Assembly (NCBI GenBank): GCA_938045215.1
Contig: CALINF010000214.1
Coordinates: forward strand, 1-7,630
Origin: an uncultured Halieaceae bacterium
Lineage (GTDB): Bacteria > Pseudomonadota > Gammaproteobacteria > Pseudomonadales > Halieaceae
Length of the DNA stretch: 7,630 nucleotides
Direction of reading: 5' to 3'
Numbering within the stretch: position 1 is the stretch's first letter; every line of letters starts with the position of its first letter. Both the position numbers and the translations under genes were made by a program. This document shows, piece by piece, positions 1 through 5,243 of the stretch. The notes under the pieces are model-generated. The model saw nothing but the letters and a program-made list of their open reading frames with translations, was not told the origin of the DNA and did not search any database.

Positions 1-1728
1 CCGGATGACGTAAACCCAGAGTTGTTACCCGTGACGGGCAAGGACATTGTGGCTGCCTATATGCTGCGCCATGTGTTGTTCTACGGATTTGATGCGGTGA
101 TGCGTGAGCTAACACAGGACACCAGGCAACGGCAGGTCAGTGGTAGCTCAGGTGTGATAATGAACGGTGTACCGGTAGGCTCCAATGCGTTTGCGATATC
201 CCCGCCATTCAGTGAGGACGGCGCAACGCGGTTGGCGATTAACTCACACCAGCCGGCAACAGGCCCTGTGGCTTGGTATGAGGCACATATTCAAAGCGGG
301 GAAGGGCTTGATGTGATGGGTGGCTTATTCGCGGGTAGCCCTACAATCGGCGTGGGCTTTACCGAGACTACTGCCTGGGGTGTTACGGTAAATAAGCCTG
401 ACCTGGTGGATGTCTATGTACTGGATATCGATCCAGAGGATCCAATGCGCTACCGGCTGGACGGGCAGTGGCACACGCTGGAACAGCGTGATGTAAAGCT
501 TGATGTTCTGCTGTTTGGATTTCTGCCATGGAGCGTCACCGAGGTAGCACTGGGTTCGCAGCACGGCCCCGTTTTGCAAACCGACCATGGCACCTACGCC
601 GTGCGCTATGCCGGCAAAGGAGAGGTGCGACAGGTTGAGCAATGGCTTGCCATGAACAAGGCCAGCAATCTCGACGAATGGTTGTCGGCGATGCGTATGC
701 ACGCGTTCGCCAGTTTCAATTTTGTTTACGCCGATGTTGAGGGCAATATTGTGTTCCTGCACAACTCAATGACGCCCGAAAGGTTGAGCGGGTTTGATTG
801 GAGCCAGTATCTACCTGGCGATCGCAGCGACCTTATATGGGATAGCTATCTCCCTTTCGAGAAGTTGCCGCAGGTGGTTAACCCACGGTCGGGCTGGGTA
901 CTCAGTGCAAATCAGAGCCCGTTTGAGGTGACCGCTTCAGCAGATAATCCGGACCGAACCCAATACTCATCAGAGCAGGGCTTTCCGGTTCGTATGACCA
1001 ATCGGGCGTATCGCGGACTCGAACTGTTCGAGGAACTGGGGCCGTTGTCGGCTGAGGAGTTTTCGCGCATTAAACACGACAAGCGATATTCACGACGATC
1101 GCGCTCGTATGCCTACGTGCAGCAGGCATTGGCACTTGAGCTCGAAGCGTCCGACCCTGCTCGGTATCGTGAAGCGCAGTCTGTGCTTGCGCAGTGGAAC
1201 TTTGAAACCACAATAGACAATCGACATGCAGCGCTGGGTACGTGCCTTATCGCGGCAGAGTGGAGTGCAGAGCAAGCGGGCAAGCCCGCTCCGCCAGTGC
1301 GCGATGAATTGATTCGCTGTACCGATGTGCTGCTGGAAGCCACTGGGCGGCTGGACCCGGAGTGGGGCGATGTGAACCGACATGTGAGGGGCGACATCAA
1401 TGTTGCAGTAGGGGGTGGCCCGGATACATTGCGCGCGATTTATGGCCGAGGGATGGAAGTCGATGGCTTTCACACCAACGTCGCAGGTGACGGCCTCTAT
1501 TATCTGGTGTCCTGGAATGCTGCGGGCGAGCAGACCATAGAGGGTACTCATCAATTCGGCTCCGCTACACTGAATGCTGATTCACCACACTACGGTGATC
1601 AGGCAGTGCCGTATGCCAGGGAAAAGTTACGAGACCCGTTATTCGATGCGGATAAGCGGGCCCGGCAATTGAGTGAGCGCTATCGCCCGGGGCAGGAACG
1701 CGCCCGGGCAAATGCTAAAGGCAGTTAG
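1..1728 (+). CDS. Penicillin acylase family protein (Ntn-hydrolase N-acyl amidase), 5'-truncated by window edge
   Basis: The frame is open from base 1 (first residues PDDVNPELLPVTG), so the gene starts outside the window; the first TTG at 22 is not a credible start. The visible part is 575 residues. Members of this family are made as precursors that cut themselves at a Gly-Ser bond and hydrolyse amide-linked acyl groups (penicillin G, aculeacin, N-acyl-homoserine lactones). Here the cut falls at visible residues 60/61 (VG|SNAF; Ser codon 181-183), giving a beta chain of 515 residues. Counting from this Ser as 1, I see His23 (INSHQP), Val70 then Asn71 (GVTVNK) and Asn244 (LSANQ, codon 910-912). 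His23 and Val70 match the PvdQ/AHL-acylase and cephalosporin-acylase pattern; classical penicillin G acylase has Gln23. A HGPV motif lies at beta 128-131. The C-terminal HQFGSA and SPHYGDQA stretches are also family-typical. About 60 residues of the alpha chain and linker are visible; any signal peptide is lost, so periplasmic location is inferred. The stop overlaps that of the convergent transporter gene by 4 bp. Family assignment is firm; the substrate is unknown. Confidence 0.93.
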   Translation, partial: PDDVNPELLPVTGKDIVAAYMLRHVLFYGFDAVMRELTQDTRQRQVSGSSGVIMNGVPVGSNAFAISPPFSEDGATRLAINSHQPATGPVAWYEAHIQSGEGLDVMGGLFAGSPTIGVGFTETTAWGVTVNKPDLVDVYVLDIDPEDPMRYRLDGQWHTLEQRDVKLDVLLFGFLPWSVTEVALGSQHGPVLQTDHGTYAVRYAGKGEVRQVEQWLAMNKASNLDEWLSAMRMHAFASFNFVYADVEGNIVFLHNSMTPERLSGFDWSQYLPGDRSDLIWDSYLPFEKLPQVVNPRSGWVLSANQSPFEVTASADNPDRTQYSSEQGFPVRMTNRAYRGLELFEELGPLSAEEFSRIKHDKRYSRRSRSYAYVQQALALELEASDPARYREAQSVLAQWNFETTIDNRHAALGTCLIAAEWSAEQAGKPAPPVRDELIRCTDVLLEATGRLDPEWGDVNRHVRGDINVAVGGGPDTLRAIYGRGMEVDGFHTNVAGDGLYYLVSWNAAGEQTIEGTHQFGSATLNADSPHYGDQAVPYAREKLRDPLFDADKRARQLSERYRPGQERARANAKGS

Positions 1729-3215
1729 AGCGTTTCCAGCTTCGCGTGGAAGTCCCTTTTCAGGGTCCGTGCCGACATTAAGAAGCAGCCAGCGGCCAGG
1801 ATGAACCAGCATACCGTGACAGACATCGCCTGCTTCAAGCCCTCGGAGTTAGCCACTGAGCATATCGCTTGTTGCGCTTCACCAAGCCCTGAATCTCTGG
1901 CCTGGCACAAAGCGGGCGTCAACTGCCCAGTGAGATCGTTGATACCAAGTTGCCGATTCATGAAGAAGTCGCTCATAAAGCCGACAAAATACGGCCCTAT
2001 ACCGTTGCCAATCAGCGAAACCAGAATCAGCAGTACCGCGATTGCCGTGGCGCGAGACCGATTGCTCACCACACCCTGGCCGATATTATATTGCGCCCCG
2101 AGGTAGGCATAGTGACAAACGGCAGCGATACCCCACAGCACGAAGATGGCTTTCAGATCTTCGAGGAAGAATGCTGCGATGTAGGCAGGTACTGCCAGCA
2201 GTAGTCCGATAGCCGGTACCCAGGCCACTGCAGTTTGCGATCGCGGTGTTAATTTCTCGGTGATATAACCACCCAGAAAGGTACCAACTGCTGCCAGTAG
2301 CGATAGCGGGGCACCAAAGTTGATCGCCGCATCCCTCACATCCAGTCCGTGTTCGCGCTGCAGGAAAGGCGCCTGAAAGCTCACCAGTCCATAGCCGACA
2401 AACGCAACCATGGATGCACCAATGGCCATCCACCAGAATGTCGGTTTGGTTTTGAGTTCGTTAAAGGCTTCCGCCCAGTGCGCCTTTGGCAGCGGCGTTA
2501 TATCGGGGGGGTCAGAGTAGCCGCGAGGTGGTTCCTTGATCGTCCACAGCACGATGAAGGCGATCAGTATGCCGGGCAAGCCTACCACCATGAATGCGAT
2601 ACGCCAGCCTTCAACTGCTGCCCAATCCAGAGCGCCGAACATCCAGCCAATTCCCAGGCTGTTAATCCAGGCACCAAAATCCGCTCCCTGCATTTGCGCG
2701 ATGGGGCCGCCAAACAGGTTAGCTAGCACGCCACCCAGAGTTACGCCCATTGAATAGATGCCCAACGCTGTGGCGCGCTTGCGGGCGATAAAATAGTCGC
2801 CGATTATTGAGTTGGCGGGCGGTGTACAACCGGCCTCACCAACGGCAACGCCGATACGGAAAAAAAGCAAAGTCGCAAAGCCTGCGGCAATACCGCAAAG
2901 GGCGGTCATTATTGACCAGAGAACGATACAGACCGCGATAATTTTTACTCGATTAGAGCGGTCGGCCCAGAGTGCGATCGGCAATCCCATAACCGCGTAG
3001 AAAATGGCAAATGGAGGGCCGTACAAGAGTCCCCATTGGGAGTCGGTTAACTGGAAGGATTCGATTATCGGTTGGGCGACAACAGCGATCAGCGTCCGAT
3101 CGATGAAGTTCAGCGTATAGACCACCATGAGTAGCAGTAGTACGTAGTTTCGGTATCCCGGTGTGCCGTAGCCAGTGAGATGACCGTCGTGCGAGGACTC
3201 TGCAGTACTGCTCAT
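1725..3215 (-). CDS. Spinster-like MFS transporter (Spns family)
   Basis: A 496-residue major facilitator superfamily permease of the inner membrane with about 12 hydrophobic segments. Segment 1 carries NFIDRTLIAVVAQPI, loop 2-3 carries the MFS motif A variant ALWADRSNR (residues 81-89), and segment 4 carries GEAGCTPPANS followed by GDYF. These are hallmarks of the Spinster/Spns group. The acidic residues Asp39 (segment 1) and Glu127 (segment 4), with Arg40, sit where the bacterial Spns homologue is reported to couple protons (from memory), so proton-driven transport is likely. Known eukaryotic relatives move lysophospholipids or sphingosine-1-phosphate; bacterial substrates are mostly undefined and the family is often found beside catabolic genes. 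Loop 11-12 is unusually long and holds Cys437 and Cys452, a possible periplasmic disulfide. The ATG at 3213-3215 is preceded by only a weak ribosome site (GGAT). The gene converges on the acylase (4-bp overlap) and diverges from the methyltransferase gene. Family confident, cargo unknown. Confidence 0.93.
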   Translation of the reverse strand: MSSTAESSHDGHLTGYGTPGYRNYVLLLLMVVYTLNFIDRTLIAVVAQPIIESFQLTDSQWGLLYGPPFAIFYAVMGLPIALWADRSNRVKIIAVCIVLWSIMTALCGIAAGFATLLFFRIGVAVGEAGCTPPANSIIGDYFIARKRATALGIYSMGVTLGGVLANLFGGPIAQMQGADFGAWINSLGIGWMFGALDWAAVEGWRIAFMVVGLPGILIAFIVLWTIKEPPRGYSDPPDITPLPKAHWAEAFNELKTKPTFWWMAIGASMVAFVGYGLVSFQAPFLQREHGLDVRDAAINFGAPLSLLAAVGTFLGGYITEKLTPRSQTAVAWVPAIGLLLAVPAYIAAFFLEDLKAIFVLWGIAAVCHYAYLGAQYNIGQGVVSNRSRATAIAVLLILVSLIGNGIGPYFVGFMSDFFMNRQLGINDLTGQLTPALCQARDSGLGEAQQAICSVANSEGLKQAMSVTVCWFILAAGCFLMSARTLKRDFHAKLETL

Positions 3216-3248
3216 GTATTCTATCCAATGTTATTGTTATGCGAACCG

Positions 3249-3295
3249 TTGTGGGATCGCTGCCAACATCATACACAGGTGCGGCGACTCCACAA
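3249..3295. repeat. Imperfect inverted repeat in the divergent intergenic region
   Basis: The left arm TTGTGGGATCGCTGC (3249-3263) matches the reverse complement of 3281-3295 (TTGTGGAGTCGCCGC) at 12 of 15 positions, with a 17-nt centre. In RNA the arms would pair with one mismatch and two G-U wobbles. The two TTGTGG ends face outward on opposite strands, and the right one coincides with the candidate -35 box of the transporter gene. It could be an operator for a dimeric regulator, a leader stem-loop of the methyltransferase transcript, or a by-product of two facing promoters. Confidence 0.55.
3268..3295 (-). promoter_or_regulatory. Candidate sigma70-type promoter for the Spinster-like transporter gene
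   Basis: Read on the minus strand, TTGTGG (3290-3295, 3 of 6 to the -35 consensus) is followed after 16 nt by TATGAT (3268-3273, 5 of 6 to the -10 consensus). This would start transcription near 3261 and leave a leader of about 45 nt before the ATG at 3215. The -35 box lies inside the right arm of the inverted repeat. No convincing plus-strand promoter for the methyltransferase gene is visible: TTGTGG at 3249-3254 has only a weak TACACA 17 nt downstream (3272-3277). Confidence 0.35.
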
Positions 3296-3329
3296 TACCC
3301 AAGGCCATTTGCATCGTGGAAAGAGACTA

Positions 3330-3806
3330 TTGTTGGTTAAACCTGAAAAAATATGGTGGCGGATTAAAGTAGTGGTAGGGGCGTTGCTGATCGCGTTGCT
3401 GGTTGAAAATTACACACTGGGTAGCCTGGGCGTAATGTGGCGGCCGTCGGTTTGGCCAGGTCAATTGCTCACCATAGTGGGTGGTACTTGTGCTATTTGG
3501 CATTATCGAATGCTGCGCCATGCAGCAGGTTGTATCGACGACCCTCAGCTGTTGGTAACAAGAGGAGGTTTGTATAGTCGTATTCGCCACCCGATGTATC
3601 TGGGTGACTGTGTCATGTACCTGGGGCTGTTTTTGCTGGCGCCGGGGCTGCCTGGGCTGGCTCTTGTTTGCGTTGGCTGGTTTGCACTTGGCCGACAGGC
3701 CGATGCAGAAGACAGTGCTATGAAGAACGCTTTTCCCTCTGCATTTGATGCGTGGTTCCAGGTATCGGGAAAGTTGCTGCCAAAACTGAAAGTCTGGTCC
3801 CCTTAA
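3330..3806 (+). CDS. Small membrane methyltransferase, isoprenylcysteine carboxyl methyltransferase (ICMT/PEMT)-like
   Basis: A predicted 158-residue inner-membrane protein of the ICMT/phospholipid-methyltransferase superfamily, which transfers methyl from S-adenosylmethionine to lipidic or membrane-buried acceptors. Hydrophobic segments lie at about residues 14-30, 38-55 and 90-115, the last a possible helical pair. The diagnostic motif LVTRGGLYSRIRHPMYLG has RHPMY at residues 86-90. It is followed by AEDSAMKNAFPSAFDAWF, which carries the conserved Glu and the aromatic pattern typical of the C-terminal cofactor-binding part. I chose the TTG at 3330 because GGAAAG (3318-3323) lies just upstream and it leaves the first membrane segment intact; TTG 3333 is equally possible. 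The open frame runs back to ATGs at 3228 and 3180, but that extension is rich in His, Arg and Cys, not family-like, and crosses the transporter promoter or coding start. The acceptor is unknown: bacterial members act outside protein prenylation. The stop is 2 bp from that of the convergent AmpG-like gene. Confidence 0.83.
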   Translation: MLVKPEKIWWRIKVVVGALLIALLVENYTLGSLGVMWRPSVWPGQLLTIVGGTCAIWHYRMLRHAAGCIDDPQLLVTRGGLYSRIRHPMYLGDCVMYLGLFLLAPGLPGLALVCVGWFALGRQADAEDSAMKNAFPSAFDAWFQVSGKLLPKLKVWSP

Positions 3807-3808
3807 CT

Positions 3809-5092
3809 TCAGCTAGGTGCTTCTTCAGAGTCTGGCGTGTGGTGTCTGAACAATAAAATGATGCCTAGAGTCAGCAGCATCAACAAACCGAGCAGCATAT
3901 AGCTTTGGTCATAGCTAGTGCTATCTGCGACCATCCCATAGGCCTTGGAGCCAACTGAACTGCCGAGGTTTGCTGTCGACATGTAAATGGCGAACTGCGT
4001 AGCAGAGACAGCCTGCGAGCAGATAGCCATCGCCAGCGCGAGCACGCAAACCATGGTGATTGGCTCCATCATTACCCAGATCGCCAGCATCACACGCACA
4101 TAGCCAGTGTCCTGCCAGAGGTGCTGGGTTTGTGCCAGCACGAACGCATGTATCGCAACCAGCGCTACCGTGACACTGAGCATGCGCTTGGCGCCAAAGC
4201 GATCGATCAGAGGGCCCGCACAGAGGGCAACCACAGCGCCTACCAGACCCATGGTCGCAACAAGTTGCGACCACTGCGGAGTGGTATAGCCAAACAGGTT
4301 GATTGCTGCAATAGGCATCAGTGCGTGGCCGTAGCCGGCTACCAGACCATCGAAAAACATGATTAGCAGTACTATGATGCTCACGCGACTCCACATCACG
4401 GCATTGAGACCGCGAAAGACATCGAAGAAACCTCGTCTCTGGCCATGTACTGATGCTGCCTGGCCTTGGGTCCATGGCAGTATCTTCTCGCCGCTACGCT
4501 CGCGAACAAACAGGAACGCGACGAAGATGAGTCCGGTAACAATAGCGGAGACGATTGCGGTTACCGGTAGGCCCCAGGTAACGAGCATAACGCCTGACAC
4601 AGCAGATGCTGAGGCCCAGCCTATGGTTTTACCGAAGCCCATAAAGGCATTCAGGCGTCCCTGCTCCAGATCCGGTACAAGCTCTATTGCCATACCATCG
4701 ACGGCTACGTCCTGCGTTGCGGTGAAGGTATTTACCAGTACACCCAGAATCATCAGAAGCCCAATCTGTTCGACCGGGTCTTTGACGAGCACGAGAGCAA
4801 TCAGCGATAAAGTGAGGCCGAGTTGCGCGCCGAGCACCCAGGGTCGCCGCCTACCCATTGGCAGATATTCATAGCGATCCATGAAAGGTCCGCTGAGCAG
4901 TTTGAATGCCCAGGGCAAAATAATCACAGCCAGATAAGAGGCAATCTCAGAAGCACTGACGCCGGATGCTGCCAGCCAGGCGGGGATAGCAATGCTCAGT
5001 AACCCCCGCGGAATACCCTGTGCAAAATACATCAGACTACAGACGCCAAAGCGGGTTTTTGCGCTATTGGCGAGTACGAGTGATAAAGCCAT
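3809..5092 (-). CDS. AmpG-like MFS permease (AmpG / acetyl-CoA-transporter-like group)
   Basis: A 427-residue inner-membrane permease with about 12 hydrophobic segments. Segment 1 contains MYFAQGIPRGLLSIAIPAWL (residues 21-40), matching the AmpG pattern of Gly-[Ile/Leu]-Pro followed by a Trp. Loop 2-3 has MDRYEYLPMGRRRPW (71-85) and segment 4 has TQDVAVDGMAIE (126-137), equivalent to the AmpG SQDxxxDA signature with its functional Asp residues. E. coli AmpG imports GlcNAc-anhydroMurNAc peptides for wall recycling and is longer (about 490 residues, 14 segments); this protein lacks that extra length, so muropeptide transport cannot be assumed. Related SLC33-type proteins move acetyl-CoA. The start ATG (5090-5092) is preceded on its strand by GGGACGG as a possible ribosome site. 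The gene lies downstream of, and co-directional with, a lipoprotein peptidase gene after 151 bp, suggesting import of peptide-containing products. Family good; substrate uncertain. Confidence 0.87.
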   Translation of the reverse strand: MALSLVLANSAKTRFGVCSLMYFAQGIPRGLLSIAIPAWLAASGVSASEIASYLAVIILPWAFKLLSGPFMDRYEYLPMGRRRPWVLGAQLGLTLSLIALVLVKDPVEQIGLLMILGVLVNTFTATQDVAVDGMAIELVPDLEQGRLNAFMGFGKTIGWASASAVSGVMLVTWGLPVTAIVSAIVTGLIFVAFLFVRERSGEKILPWTQGQAASVHGQRRGFFDVFRGLNAVMWSRVSIIVLLIMFFDGLVAGYGHALMPIAAINLFGYTTPQWSQLVATMGLVGAVVALCAGPLIDRFGAKRMLSVTVALVAIHAFVLAQTQHLWQDTGYVRVMLAIWVMMEPITMVCVLALAMAICSQAVSATQFAIYMSTANLGSSVGSKAYGMVADSTSYDQSYMLLGLLMLLTLGIILLFRHHTPDSEEAPS

Positions 5093-5133
5093 TGTCAGCC
5101 GTCCCTGGTGAGTCTCTTCTTATAATTTGCGTG

Positions 5134-5155
5134 TGAGGGCGATGTGATCCCCTCA
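5134..5155. promoter_or_regulatory. 22-bp dyad (TGAGGG-N10-CCCTCA), candidate operator near the AmpG-like gene promoter
   Basis: Perfect 6-bp arms flank a 10-bp centre. In RNA, inner GAT/ATC pairing (5141-5143 with 5147-5149, loop GTG, one bulged C at 5140) would extend the stem to 9 bp. No T-run follows on either strand, so it is not a standard Rho-independent terminator. On the minus strand it covers ATCACA (5143-5148), a 4-of-6 match to a -35 box placed 18 nt before TATAAG (5119-5124), upstream of the ATG at 5092. Operator over a promoter is therefore the preferred reading; chance or an RNA processing hairpin is possible. Confidence 0.35.
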
Positions 5156-5243
5156 TGTTGGCTCAGGACAGACCAAAATTCACTGGAACGTCGCAGCCTG
5201 ACTACCAGCATAGGTCAATGCCTGTTCTTGTAAAGACCTTCGT

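Noticed and set aside
1090..1554. Long minus-strand open frames inside the acylase gene (also 325-762)
   Set aside because: No recognisable family, no ribosome site seen, and the plus-strand frame is a clear acylase with catalytic residues through this stretch.
1685..1709. GC-rich stem-loop (GCCCGG ... CCGGGC) at the acylase 3' end as a terminator
   Set aside because: It lies inside coding sequence, has a 13-nt loop, and no T-run follows on either strand.
3180..3329. Upstream extension of the methyltransferase frame, with ATGs at 3180 and 3228
   Set aside because: It overlaps the start and promoter of the divergent transporter, its residues are polar and His/Arg/Cys-rich unlike the family, and a ribosome-site-like GGAAAG precedes the TTG at 3330.
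3824..3850. Inverted repeat TTCAGA ... TCTGAA near the permease 3' end
   Set aside because: Arms of 6 bp around a 15-nt loop inside coding sequence, with no T-tract; likely chance.
5121..5126. Perfect TATAAT on the plus strand as a promoter
   Set aside because: No -35-like hexamer at 16-18 nt upstream, and it would read only into antisense of the S9 peptidase gene.
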